Shown: one piece after another, positions 8,043-16,630 of the stretch | Layout of the letters: the number at the start of each line of letters is the position of its first letter | Numbering within the stretch: position 1 is the stretch's first letter | From: Aquimarina sp. RZ0 | Lineage (GTDB): Bacteria; Bacteroidota; Bacteroidia; Flavobacteriales; Flavobacteriaceae | Assembly: GCF_008370685.1 (NCBI RefSeq) | Contig: NZ_VTZU01000016.1 | Coordinates: 1-64,000, forward strand | Length of the DNA stretch: 64,000 bases | Direction of reading: 5' to 3' | The notes under the pieces: model-generated | Told to the model about the DNA's origin: nothing | The model's database searches: none | What the model saw: only the letters and a program-made list of their open reading frames with translations | Program-made: the position numbers and the translations under genes

Positions 8043-9397
8043 TCTAACAATTTATTGAAGTTTAACCAATTTCTTTTGTTCATATATTTGATATCGATTG
8101 TCTCTGTTCCTTTTAATAAGGTTTTCCAATCGTCTCCTATTTGTTCATCGAATCGTTGCTCTAGGGAGAGGATGATTTCTTCTTTGCTATCATTATCATT
8201 TGCTATCTGATAGGCTATAGCGGCACTGTACAAAAAGGTAGAGCCACGTCTTACCTCTAGTGGTAAATTAGTTCCTGCCTGGAGCGAATAAATTGCTGCC
8301 TCCCATGCCGGATCAAGTTTTTTACTCTGGAAATAGATAAATGCTTTCATTCTATAAGCTTCCATGGCATAGAATGCATCTCCCTGTGTAACTGCTTTAT
8401 CAGCTACATCCTGATAACAGGACAGTGCGATATCTTTTTTCTTTTTTGCCAGTACTAAAGCAGCTTTTAATAGTGTAGCGGATCGCCAGATGGGATATGC
8501 TTCTTTTTCTGCTTCTGTCATTTCTATCGCCTGATTCACATGATCCAGCGCTTCTTCATCTTCTTTTTGACTAAAAAAAGCAATAGCTGATACCAGATGA
8601 GCCGTTGCCTTGCTGGTTAACATATCGAGTTGATACCCCAGCCGGATTAGTATTTCGGTTTCATCCTGCACGGATAATTCTTCTTTTATGGTAGCTTCCA
8701 TCACAGTACGCACTTGTTTCTGAAAACGTACACTTGGCGTATGAGGGCGACTCTCATCGCTATCTTTATTCATCGCATTTTTCATCGCAGCAGCCATATT
8801 GAGATCGACAGATAATTCCCGAACGATCGCAGTTTTATGATGTGCTAGTTTATCAAATTGACGCTTTCCGATAGGATCAATAGTTGCGAATCGAATATCA
8901 GCAGGTAATTCTTTCTGTAATTGTTCACTAAACCATTGCTGGAATCCGGGTTCATGTAACCCGGGAGGGAAGTAGAGTATAAAATTTTCTTCTTTATAGG
9001 GTAATATATTTTTTAATCGTTGTAATTCTATAAGTACACTATTAAAATTAGGAGACAAGCTCGTATCTACTGCATAAGAATCATCCAGATATCCATCTTT
9101 TTTCAAAGCGCCTATCAAATCATATTGACTTTGTTCTGGTACGGTAAACCAACCAAGGAATTCTTCCCAAACTTCTTTTTCGAAGGTTTCCTCCTTAGAA
9201 AATAAGGTTTGAATTCTAAAAAATATTGAATCAAAGATTCCGATAGGGGAAGCTTCTATTTCCATAAATTTATCTAGGATATCAATATCCTGATAGTCGG
9301 CAACCCACATCATCATATTCCATTTACGATGATCAATGGTTTTCCAACTATTCCGAATCTTATAGAATTCGTGTGCTATGGATATATCATCAGCCAT
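8033..9397 (-). CDS. TPR-type helical protein between vgrG and the RHS effector (putative loading adaptor)
   Basis: 454 residues, soluble. The C-terminal half (about 250-420) is built of helical pairs of the tetratricopeptide type (A-x-x-x-x-x-Q-A-I, E-A-x-x-x-x-x-A-x-I/Y patterns). The N-terminal half has no fold I recognise. The start lies 9 bases after the vgrG stop and the end overlaps the RHS start by ten bases, so the three genes are one operon. Effectors delivered on VgrG usually need a dedicated adaptor or chaperone (Tap/DUF4123, EagR or DUF2169 in Proteobacteria) encoded in this place. None of those families is evident here, so this protein may be the Bacteroidota counterpart. That role is inference from position. 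Confidence 0.6.
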   Translation of the reverse strand: MADDISIAHEFYKIRNSWKTIDHRKWNMMMWVADYQDIDILDKFMEIEASPIGIFDSIFFRIQTLFSKEETFEKEVWEEFLGWFTVPEQSQYDLIGALKKDGYLDDSYAVDTSLSPNFNSVLIELQRLKNILPYKEENFILYFPPGLHEPGFQQWFSEQLQKELPADIRFATIDPIGKRQFDKLAHHKTAIVRELSVDLNMAAAMKNAMNKDSDESRPHTPSVRFQKQVRTVMEATIKEELSVQDETEILIRLGYQLDMLTSKATAHLVSAIAFFSQKEDEEALDHVNQAIEMTEAEKEAYPIWRSATLLKAALVLAKKKKDIALSCYQDVADKAVTQGDAFYAMEAYRMKAFIYFQSKKLDPAWEAAIYSLQAGTNLPLEVRRGSTFLYSAAIAYQIANDNDSKEEIILSLEQRFDEQIGDDWKTLLKGTETIDIKYMNKRNWLNFNKLLEWA

Positions 9398-9406
9398 AAT
9401 GAAAAA

Positions 9407-11182
9407 TTAAGAATTAAGTTTTACAACCGCTCCGTTGATTAGTGTGTTTCCTTTAGAATTAGTTGTCAGTGAAGTGGCATTAATTTTAGTTTCTTTTCCA
9501 TTAATACTAACCTCTGCAGAATCACTAACTACAGAATCAGGTAATACGGCCATATTAGAATCCCCTGTTTGGGCTACAAATGCTTCTTCTGAGACTGCTT
9601 TTGTGTTTTTGGAATGAAATTCGATATCATCTCCAACCAGAGCGATGTACTTAGAACTCAGTATTATTTTTTCTTCACTACTTAAGGTTACTGTTTTATC
9701 AGCAGTATTATAATGTAAACTATTCCCGGCTGCATCAGTGATGGTAATCGTTTCTTCTCCTACTTTGTCATTTAATACAATACTATGCCCACTTCTGCTT
9801 TGGATCGCTTTGATATCATTTTTATCACTTTTCCAGGTTCCAGCATTACTACCTCCAGTATAAAAAGCTCCCATCACATAGGGTCTTTCTGCATTACCAC
9901 CTTCAAAACCAACGATTACCTCTTCGCCTTTTTCAGGGGTAAACTGAAATCCTTTTCCACCTCCTGCATGTGGCGTCATGACTCGCAACCACGGCGTCAT
10001 TTCTCCAGTAGTTTTCTGCCATGGGAATTGTACTTTTATTCTGCTCATCCCTTCTGGATCTGTGTTATCTGTAACACTGGCTATCTGTGATTCACTTTTA
10101 GGAAACGCCATTATATTGGTATTAGGGTATACATCCAGATCGGCAGTAACTCCCACAAAACTATTTTGATATTTTCCGTTTTCTGTAGAAGAATGTGATA
10201 CACTTATAATTCGAAAACTGCCATAATCAGCACTTTCACCTTTTATTTTTATAACTTGTCCGAGATTAACTCCCGGATTATCACTAATACCTTTAATTTG
10301 TACCTGTTTACTCTCCACAGCTTTTTTCTGCTGTTCTACGTGGGTGTCCAGTCGTTTTTTTAATTGCGGATCATAATAAGAATTGAGATAAACACTGGTT
10401 TCTTTTGCAAAAATGGACATACTCTTTTCGCTGGTAAATCCATTAAACCCATTCACTCCAGAGTTTATCTGAGAAGTAGCCATTTCGTGATGCTCATCAG
10501 CTAAATAATCATTAGTAAAATATTTAAAATTATTGGGTGTGGGGTTTAGGTTTAAAGAAAATTCCTGTAGATCGTGTCCATATGTTAACTGGATAGGTTC
10601 TTTATCTTCTGGCTTGCCAAAAACCAATGTACTTCCGTCATAGAAAAACCATTCACTATATTGTGCTGCTAATCTACGGGCATATGAAAAGGAGCTTTCA
10701 TTGTGTTGTACACTGTAATGAAGACTTTCTGAGTTTTGAGGAGTGAAGTTTGTCTCAAGTTTTGACCGATCATATCCTCTAAAAGTTTTATCCAATATCT
10801 CGGATAATCCTACATCACTATGCGAATCGTAATGAGGTCCGTCATCAGCAATGATACTGCAACTATGCGCTTTTATAGAAATCATATCGCCATTTTGTTG
10901 ATGAAACCCTTTGGTATTATTTACTGAGGTAACAACTCCTTTAAACTCTAATTCTTTGTATCCCGAAACAGGATCGACAGAAGAAATCTTTACAGTTATA
11001 ATTTCTCCAAGATAATTTTTGCTTTCTGCGGCTACTTCTCCTTCAATTTTTTCCAGTACATCCATCCGGCATACTAATTCTAATATATGATGAGCATCAA
11101 TTTCTTGATGGAGCATTAGTCTTTTATAGGCGTTTATAAGAGTACTTCCTATAAATATCTGAGTGCTTGATTGTAATGCCAT
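9407..11182 (-). CDS. vgrG: T6SS spike protein VgrG
   Basis: 591 residues with the order expected of VgrG: a gp27-like base in about the first 350 residues (including ESSFSYARRLAAQYSEWFFYDG), a gp5-like OB fold around 365-450 with the signature DPEGMSRIKVQFPW at about 375-389 and the ...GEEVIVGFEGGNAERPYVMGA segment, then a beta-helical needle whose repeats run to the C-terminus. There is no fused enzymatic domain. The spike trimer sits at the tip of the contractile tube and carries the PAAR/RHS effector. It is the first gene of the effector operon. No sheath, baseplate or membrane-complex genes are in the window, so this is a satellite vgrG island serving a main locus elsewhere. Confidence 0.92.
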   Translation of the reverse strand: MALQSSTQIFIGSTLINAYKRLMLHQEIDAHHILELVCRMDVLEKIEGEVAAESKNYLGEIITVKISSVDPVSGYKELEFKGVVTSVNNTKGFHQQNGDMISIKAHSCSIIADDGPHYDSHSDVGLSEILDKTFRGYDRSKLETNFTPQNSESLHYSVQHNESSFSYARRLAAQYSEWFFYDGSTLVFGKPEDKEPIQLTYGHDLQEFSLNLNPTPNNFKYFTNDYLADEHHEMATSQINSGVNGFNGFTSEKSMSIFAKETSVYLNSYYDPQLKKRLDTHVEQQKKAVESKQVQIKGISDNPGVNLGQVIKIKGESADYGSFRIISVSHSSTENGKYQNSFVGVTADLDVYPNTNIMAFPKSESQIASVTDNTDPEGMSRIKVQFPWQKTTGEMTPWLRVMTPHAGGGKGFQFTPEKGEEVIVGFEGGNAERPYVMGAFYTGGSNAGTWKSDKNDIKAIQSRSGHSIVLNDKVGEETITITDAAGNSLHYNTADKTVTLSSEEKIILSSKYIALVGDDIEFHSKNTKAVSEEAFVAQTGDSNMAVLPDSVVSDSAEVSINGKETKINATSLTTNSKGNTLINGAVVKLNS

Positions 11183-11703
11183 AATTTCTATTATTTCTTT
11201 TAATGTACTTTTCTCAAAAACTAATTATTTACGATGCTTAGTCTGTTAGCATACTAATTCTGCATACATAATATATCCAAAAAGGGATACTTTTACTATT
11301 CAAACAATACAGCTTCTTTCATTTTTTTAGATCAATAATCGTGCTAAAAGACAGTGTATTAAGAATTAAAAAATAAATTTCAGCGTATCAAATACTAGTT
11401 CTTATAAAAATACTTATTTTTTCAATGTGTATGATATGCGCAAAGTTGTTTTTGACTTTTTTGAGTTGAAAAAGGGTTGATTCCCCCTAAAAATTATATG
11501 TTTTTTACTTTTTGAAGTGTGATGAAATAAAATTCTCTTTTAAATATAACGAACTAAAAAAATAATCTGTAGTAAAAACAAATAGTAAGTTGTTGTAAGG
11601 CGTTAAGAACTCCATAAAAAACTATTTTTTGACAATAAAATAACGATATTTGTAGCTGGTTTTTTATCAAAAAATTAAAAAACCATTAATTAAATGATTA
11701 ACT
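11183..11703. promoter_or_regulatory. Divergent intergenic region upstream of vgrG and the ettA operon
   Basis: No gene seen in 521 bases. It must hold the promoters of vgrG (minus) and of the CAL67264-ettA pair (plus). A bipartite motif GTTAAGAACT (11602-11611), 11 bases, TATTTTTTGA (11623-11632) recurs with the same spacing at 16278-16308. GATATTTG shortly downstream is one base off TAnnTTTG but its spacing to an upstream TTG is short, so I do not claim it as a promoter. Confidence 0.5.
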
Positions 11704-11886
11704 ATGAAAATGAATAAAAACACAGTGTTAGCCTGGGCTACCTTTATTATGATATTCGTTGGGCTTTCATTGATAGCTCTGGGAGCATTTAGGTATAGTC
11801 ACGTATCTGGATGGGGTTTTGCTGCTGTTGGGATAGGTTTTTTAGCGAATGCGTGGGTATTCAATGCACTGAAAGGAAGAGTATAA
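11704..11886 (+). CDS. CAL67264 family membrane protein
   Basis: A 60-residue protein made of two hydrophobic helices (about 8-28 and 36-53) joined by a short RYSHVSGWG loop. Sequence and position match the small conserved flavobacterial family named after CAL67264, which is found next to the ettA gene. It lies 39 bases upstream of ettA and is probably cotranscribed with it. The molecular function is not known. Nothing unusual in this copy. Confidence 0.85.
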   Translation: MKMNKNTVLAWATFIMIFVGLSLIALGAFRYSHVSGWGFAAVGIGFLANAWVFNALKGRV

Positions 11887-11925
11887 TACGAGTAATTTAA
11901 TATAAATAATCAATTTTAAAGGCTT

Positions 11926-13617
11926 ATGTCAGACGATAAAAAGATAATCTTCTCTATGTCTGGAGTAACAAAGACATATAAAAGTGCAAATACTCCGGTA
12001 TTAAAAAATATATATTTAAGTTTTTTCTATGGAGCCAAGATCGGAATATTAGGACTTAATGGTTCTGGTAAATCTACCTTGCTTAAGATTATTGCAGGTA
12101 TTGATAAGAACTACCAGGGAGATGTTGTTTTCTCTTCGGATTATTCTGTTGGATATTTGGAACAAGAACCACAGTTGGATGAAGAAAAGACAGTACTTGA
12201 GGTGGTCAAAGAAGGGGTTGCAGAGACGGTAGCCATACTTGATGAATACAATAAGATCAATGATATGTTTGGCTTAGAAGAGGTCTATAGTGATGCAGAT
12301 AAAATGCAAAAACTTATGGATCGTCAGGCTACGCTACAGGATCAGATTGATGCCAGCAATGCCTGGGAGCTTGATACAAAATTAGAGATCGCTATGGATG
12401 CGTTAAGAACACCAGATCCTGATAAGAAAATAGGAGTGTTATCTGGTGGAGAAAAAAGACGTGTTGCCTTATGTCGTTTATTATTAAAAGAACCTGATGT
12501 ACTTTTATTGGATGAGCCGACCAACCACTTGGATGCAGAATCAGTACATTGGTTGGAGCATCACCTGGCACAATATAAAGGAACTGTTATTGCCGTAACG
12601 CATGATAGATATTTTCTTGATAATGTAGCCGGATGGATCTTGGAGCTGGATAGAGGAGAGGGGATTCCCTGGAAAGGAAACTATTCTTCCTGGTTAGATC
12701 AAAAATCAAAACGTCTGGCGCAGGAAAGTAAATCAGCATCAAAACGTCAGAAAACATTAGAACGAGAATTGGAATGGGTACGTCAAGGGGCAAAAGGAAG
12801 ACAGACTAAACAAAAAGCGCGTTTGAAGAATTACGATAAGTTGATGAGTCAGGATCAGAAACAACTTGATGAAAAACTGGAAATATACATCCCCAATGGC
12901 CCGCGTTTAGGTACAAATGTATTAGAAGTAACCGGGATCAGTAAGGCGTATGGAGATAAACTGTTGTATGAAGATCTTAATTTTACACTCCCTCAGGCAG
13001 GAATTGTTGGAATTATAGGGCCTAATGGAGCTGGTAAGACTACTATTTTTAAGATGATTATGGGAGAAGAGACTCCTGACAAAGGTAGTTTTTCTGTAGG
13101 GTCAACAGCCAAAATTGCCTATGTTGATCAAGCGCATTCTAATATTGATCCTCAAAAATCAATTTGGCAAAATTTTAGTGATGAGCAAGACCTGATTATG
13201 ATGGGAGGTAAGGAGGTAAATTCGAGAGCTTACCTGAGTCGTTTTAATTTTGGAGGTAGTGAGCAAAATAAAAAGGTTGCTACGCTTTCTGGTGGTGAGA
13301 GAAACCGTTTGCATCTGGCTATGACCTTAAAAGAAGAAGGAAATGTATTATTGTTAGATGAGCCTACAAATGATCTTGATGTTAATACATTAAGAGCATT
13401 AGAAGAAGGTTTGGAAAACTTTGCAGGATGCGCTGTTGTTATTTCTCACGACCGTTGGTTTCTAGATAGAATTTGCACTCATATTTTGGCTTTTGAAGGA
13501 GATTCTCAAGTATACTTTTTTGAAGGAAGTTTCTCTGAGTATGAAGAAAATAAGAAGAAAAGGCTAGGAGGAGATCTCATGCCAAAACGTATTAAATATA
13601 AAAAATTAGTGCGATAA
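11926..13617 (+). CDS. ettA: Energy-dependent translational throttle protein EttA (ABC-F)
   Basis: 563 residues with two ABC ATPase cassettes and no membrane part, the normal length for EttA. The first cassette has GLNGSGKST, LSGGEKRR and LLLDEPTNHLD; the second has GPNGAGKTT, LSGGERNR and LLLDEPTNDLD. The linker between them (about 245-310) is rich in Lys, Arg and Gln, as in ABC-F proteins that reach into the ribosomal E site. By family knowledge EttA binds the 70S E site and couples the first peptide bond to ATP/ADP levels. The C-terminal extension after the second cassette is short and basic. Downstream is a stem-loop at 13650-13683. Confidence 0.93.
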   Translation: MSDDKKIIFSMSGVTKTYKSANTPVLKNIYLSFFYGAKIGILGLNGSGKSTLLKIIAGIDKNYQGDVVFSSDYSVGYLEQEPQLDEEKTVLEVVKEGVAETVAILDEYNKINDMFGLEEVYSDADKMQKLMDRQATLQDQIDASNAWELDTKLEIAMDALRTPDPDKKIGVLSGGEKRRVALCRLLLKEPDVLLLDEPTNHLDAESVHWLEHHLAQYKGTVIAVTHDRYFLDNVAGWILELDRGEGIPWKGNYSSWLDQKSKRLAQESKSASKRQKTLERELEWVRQGAKGRQTKQKARLKNYDKLMSQDQKQLDEKLEIYIPNGPRLGTNVLEVTGISKAYGDKLLYEDLNFTLPQAGIVGIIGPNGAGKTTIFKMIMGEETPDKGSFSVGSTAKIAYVDQAHSNIDPQKSIWQNFSDEQDLIMMGGKEVNSRAYLSRFNFGGSEQNKKVATLSGGERNRLHLAMTLKEEGNVLLLDEPTNDLDVNTLRALEEGLENFAGCAVVISHDRWFLDRICTHILAFEGDSQVYFFEGSFSEYEENKKKRLGGDLMPKRIKYKKLVR

Positions 13618-13649
13618 AATAACAGTATAGGATTGTACTCCTTAAAATA

Positions 13650-13683
13650 GCTTTCAGCATTGTTTCATATGCAATGCTGAAGC
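13650..13683 (+). terminator. Stem-loop downstream of ettA
   Basis: GCTTTCAGCATTG (13650-13662) pairs with CAATGCTGAAGC (13672-13683) with one bulged T and a 9-base loop. No T tract follows, so it may act as an end-protecting hairpin rather than a classical terminator. Confidence 0.45.
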
Positions 13684-13733
13684 AAGAATAGCATAATTCG
13701 GTTATAGTTCAGTTTCATCAATATGGTATAGAC

Positions 13734-14276
13734 ATGGCAAAGTTTTATCCTTCTATAAACAAAAGAACCAAAGAGTTTATAGAAGCTCAGAAAATATTTT
13801 TTGTAGCAACTGCTCCTATTGAAGGGCGTATTAACCTTTCCCCCAAAGGAATGGACACTTTTAGAGTTCTTGATGAAGAAAGGGTGGTATGGTTAAGTGT
13901 TACAGGGAGTGGTAACGAAACGGATGCGCATCTATTAGAGAATGATCGTATCACAATCATGTTTTGCGCTTTTGAAGGAGCTCCCAATATTTTAAGAATT
14001 TTTGGGAAAGGGCGTGCTGTACATCCGGAGGATGAAGATTGGAATGATCTCATTTCATTATTTCCTAAACTCCCGGGCACTCGTCAAATTTTTGATGTGC
14101 AAGTAGAAAGCGTTCAGACTTCTTGCGGGATGTCAATTCCGTATTTTGAGTATAAAGAAGAACGTAATCAGCTTATTGAATGGGCAACGAATAAAGGAGA
14201 AGATGGATTGAAAGCATATCGACAAGAAAAAAATCAGAAAAGTATTGATGGTTTACCTACCCGTAATCTAAATTGA
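13734..14276 (+). CDS. Pyridoxamine 5'-phosphate oxidase family protein
   Basis: 180 residues with the split-barrel flavin fold pattern: the early FYPSINKRTKEFIEAQKIFF and RINLSPKG segments, then VVWLSVTGSGNETDAHLLEN and ITIMFCAFEGAPNILRIFG. This matches the PNPOx-like group that binds FMN or F420-type cofactors, often annotated as general stress or unknown oxidoreductases, not the true PdxH. It is first in a tight run with the HAD and CAT-like genes, the next start lying about 10 bases on. Substrate unknown. Confidence 0.85.
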   Translation: MAKFYPSINKRTKEFIEAQKIFFVATAPIEGRINLSPKGMDTFRVLDEERVVWLSVTGSGNETDAHLLENDRITIMFCAFEGAPNILRIFGKGRAVHPEDEDWNDLISLFPKLPGTRQIFDVQVESVQTSCGMSIPYFEYKEERNQLIEWATNKGEDGLKAYRQEKNQKSIDGLPTRNLN

Positions 14277-14287
14277 TAAAAAACAGT

Positions 14288-14980
14288 ATGAGTCTATCTA
14301 ATATTAAAGCGATTGCATTTGATGCAGATGATACGTTATGGGTGAATGAAACTTTTTTCAGAAAAGCTGAAGAAGAGTTTTGTGAATTGGTATCTGATTA
14401 TTTACCAAAAGAAGAAGCTAATGCATTATTATTTGAGGTAGAGATGCAGAATCTGAAGCTATATGGATATGGAATCAAACCTTTTACGCTTTCTTTGATA
14501 GAGGCTGCCATAAAAGTTTCTAAGGGTTCTATGGACATAGCACTTATAGAAAAACTTATTGATAAAGGAAAGCAAATGCTTCATGAACCTGTAGAATTAC
14601 TTGAAGGTATAGAAGAGACATTAGAGTATCTATCTAAGAAGTATCGTTTAGTCATGGCTACCAAAGGTGATTTGCTGGATCAGGAGCGTAAGCTCATTAA
14701 ATCCGGATTAGAAAAGTATTTTCATCATATTGAGATTGTATCTGATAAGACAGAAAAACAATATCATAAATTGATAAAACATTTGGATATAAAGGAAGAT
14801 GAGTTTTTGATGGTCGGAAATTCTCTAAAATCTGATGTACTGCCAGTACTAAATATAGGAGCACATGCTTTTCATATACCGTTTCATACAACTTGGGTGC
14901 ATGAAACGATTACTAAAGAGATTAGTCACCCTAATTTCAGGAGTTTTACTAAAGCAATCGAATTACTTCACGTGCTGTAA
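14288..14980 (+). CDS. HAD-superfamily hydrolase
   Basis: About 230 residues. The start is set at the ATG at 14288; an in-frame TTG at 14273 would overlap the upstream stop. Motif I is AFDADDTLW (the two Asp acting as nucleophile and acid/base), motif II is MATKGD with its Thr, a Lys lies in the SDKTEKQYHK region, and motif III/IV is MVGNSLKSDVLP. A helical cap lies between motifs I and II, so it belongs to the class I HAD phosphatases. The product overlaps the start of the next gene by one base (TAATG), which implies coupled translation. The substrate cannot be told from sequence. Confidence 0.85.
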   Translation: MSLSNIKAIAFDADDTLWVNETFFRKAEEEFCELVSDYLPKEEANALLFEVEMQNLKLYGYGIKPFTLSLIEAAIKVSKGSMDIALIEKLIDKGKQMLHEPVELLEGIEETLEYLSKKYRLVMATKGDLLDQERKLIKSGLEKYFHHIEIVSDKTEKQYHKLIKHLDIKEDEFLMVGNSLKSDVLPVLNIGAHAFHIPFHTTWVHETITKEISHPNFRSFTKAIELLHVL

Positions 14981-15612
14981 TGAGGACAGCACTAAACCTC
15001 ACAACCTGGAACCGAAAAGAACATTTTGAATTCTTTAGTTCTTTTGATGAGCCTTTTTTTGGGATTACAACTACCCTGGATTTTAGTATTGGCTATCAAA
15101 AAGTAAAGGATTTAGGATGTTCCTACTTTTTATATTATTTGTATACATCCCTCAAAGCTGTCAATAGAATAGAAACTTTTAGGTACAGAATAGAACATGG
15201 AAAAGTATTTGTTTATGATACAATCCACGCCTCACCAACAATAGGAAGAGAAGATCATACCTTTGGTTTTTCATTTCTAAGATATGATGAGAATTTTGAT
15301 GTTTTTCTACTGGAGGCAGAAAAAGAAATCGAACGTATTAAAAACAGTATTGGATTATGTCATACAGATGATACAAAAAGGATAGATACCATACATTATT
15401 CATCTATCCCATGGTATACTTTTACTTCGTTATCGCATGCCAGGCATTATCAATATAAAGATAGTGCTCCTAAAATATCTTTTGGACAGTATACCCAGGA
15501 ACAAGGGAAGGTTATTTTACCCATTTCTATTCACGTTCATCACGGTCTTATGGATGGATATCACGTAGGTTTATATCTTGAGGAATTTCAACAACTTTTG
15601 AATGCGCCTTAG
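14980..15612 (+). CDS. Type A chloramphenicol acetyltransferase-like protein
   Basis: 210 residues, the size of a CAT trimer subunit. The catalytic HHxxxDG motif is at residues 187-193 within HVHHGLMDGYHV. Other CAT features are the ETFRYRIEHGKVFVYDTIHAS segment and PWYTFTSLSHA before a SFGQYT stretch. By family knowledge CATs move an acetyl group from acetyl-CoA to a hydroxyl. Chromosomal homologues in flavobacteria need not give chloramphenicol resistance. It ends the PNPOx-HAD-CAT run. Nothing around suggests a resistance island. Confidence 0.82.
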   Translation: MRTALNLTTWNRKEHFEFFSSFDEPFFGITTTLDFSIGYQKVKDLGCSYFLYYLYTSLKAVNRIETFRYRIEHGKVFVYDTIHASPTIGREDHTFGFSFLRYDENFDVFLLEAEKEIERIKNSIGLCHTDDTKRIDTIHYSSIPWYTFTSLSHARHYQYKDSAPKISFGQYTQEQGKVILPISIHVHHGLMDGYHVGLYLEEFQQLLNAP

Positions 15613-15696
15613 GATAGCTATGATTTTTAATGAAATCAGGATAGTAAATTAAGTTCAAAAATTATTTGAGCTTACCGTATTATGACACGAAGAAAA

Positions 15697-15860
15697 TTTA
15701 CTCGATAATCGAGATTTAAATGCTCCGAGGCTTGTCTCGAAATCATTTTTTTTTCAATAAATGCCTCGTATCCTATGATAAAAGCAACTTTTCCTTATAA
15801 ATTTCTCTTATTAAGAGGCATATTTACATGTATCAACGTATCCTTGTCCTCGAGGTAGTT
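15697..15860 (+). repeat. Family-B dispersed repeat, copy 1 (interrupted)
   Basis: Begins TTTACTCGATAATCGAG and continues through TGCTCCGAGG-CTTG-TCTCG and TTTCAATAAATGCCTCG as in the copies at 19520, 43103 and 46372. The second hairpin is then interrupted by about 80 unrelated bases before CCTCGAGGTAGTT (around 15848-15860) completes the repeat end. Confidence 0.7.
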
Positions 15861-16013
15861 CACTGAAAAATTCATAAACTTTTTAAGTAACGATCTTAGG
15901 TATAAAAAGATGCTAAACTCATATACTTAGTTTATTAGCCATATTTTATAGGATATATTGTTCTTATTTTATCTTTTTTAGTACATACAAATAAATGTAT
16001 ATGTCATAGTGTA

Positions 16014-16175
16014 ATACGATTTATAACTAAAAATTTCGCATATTCATCGTTTCTTTTTCCTTTCTACTTCGTTTAAAAAATAAACCGTAGCTATAGCTAT
16101 GCTTGATTTTTTTGCCTTGCATAATGAAAAAATAATTCAATGAATTTATACGAATTTTTTAATCACAAATCGTAT
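16014..16175 (-). repeat. Family-A hairpin element, copy 1 (162 bp)
   Basis: Bounded by ATACGATTT and AAATCGTAT. Differs from the copies at 19614-19775 and 42921-43082 at only about one position. The two ends are inverted repeats over about 25 bases and the centre is TAGCTATAGCTA, so the element can fold along its whole length. Orientation is given as minus because the copy at 42921 is taken as plus. Confidence 0.85.
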
Positions 16176-16412
16176 AAGTTGTTACCTTTATTTTTTGATT
16201 TTTTTACGAGTCAGCTGTTATTTTTTCTTAATTGTATATATAGGGTACAAAAATTCTTTTTTTAAGGTGTTGCCTCTGTTAAGAACTGTGTAAAAGTATA
16301 TTTTTTGAACGAAAAATAAAGTAAGAGTGTGTTTTATCGATTAAAAATGTTTTTAATCGATTATTTTGTTTTTTTGCTATTACAATTTTATAAGACAATA
16401 AAGCTTTCAACC

Positions 16413-16569
16413 TATCTTTGGAGTGTTGTTAGTAATTGATTGATTTTTTTGAATTAGTTTATTTTGAATTCTTACAATACAAAAAATTTGATTACCCCAA
16501 AATTGTAGAATCAAATATTCCCCTAGTTTAATTTTTATCAGAAAAAGCCTCTTGCCCAGAGGTTTTTTT
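16413..16569 (+). ncRNA. Candidate small RNA with promoter and terminator
   Basis: TATCTTTG (16413-16420) is a perfect TAnnTTTG -7 element. About 140 bases downstream is an intrinsic terminator, CCTCT (16548-16552), loop TTGCC plus C, AGAGG (16558-16562) and seven T. Between them there is no start codon with an open frame, but a hairpin ATTTGATT (16486-16493) with AATCAAAT (16509-16516). The next gene starts only 60 bases after the terminator, so it could also be an attenuated leader of the CPBP gene. I do not recognise an RNA family. Confidence 0.4.
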
Positions 16570-16630
16570 ATTTTTGTTAAAAAACTAATTGTTTCAGATT
16601 TTATACAGAAATTAGTTGAAAACTAAATTA

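Larger units (their letters stand above)
15613..16630. other. 1-kb repeat-rich gap between the CAT-like and CPBP genes
   Basis: No protein gene is apparent. The gap holds a family-B repeat (15697-15860), a family-A hairpin element (16014-16175), the bipartite motif GTTAAGAACT-N11-TATTTTTTGA (16278-16308), a palindrome ATCGATTAAAAA-TG-TTTTTAATCGAT (16336-16361), and a candidate small RNA with a terminator (16413-16569). TATTTTTTG-like sequence at 16569-16576 offers a -7 element for the CPBP gene. Confidence 0.75.

Noticed and set aside
14980..15612. Acquired chloramphenicol resistance gene
   Set aside because: It is tightly packed with PNPOx and HAD genes, with normal AT content and no mobile element; more likely a resident acetyltransferase.
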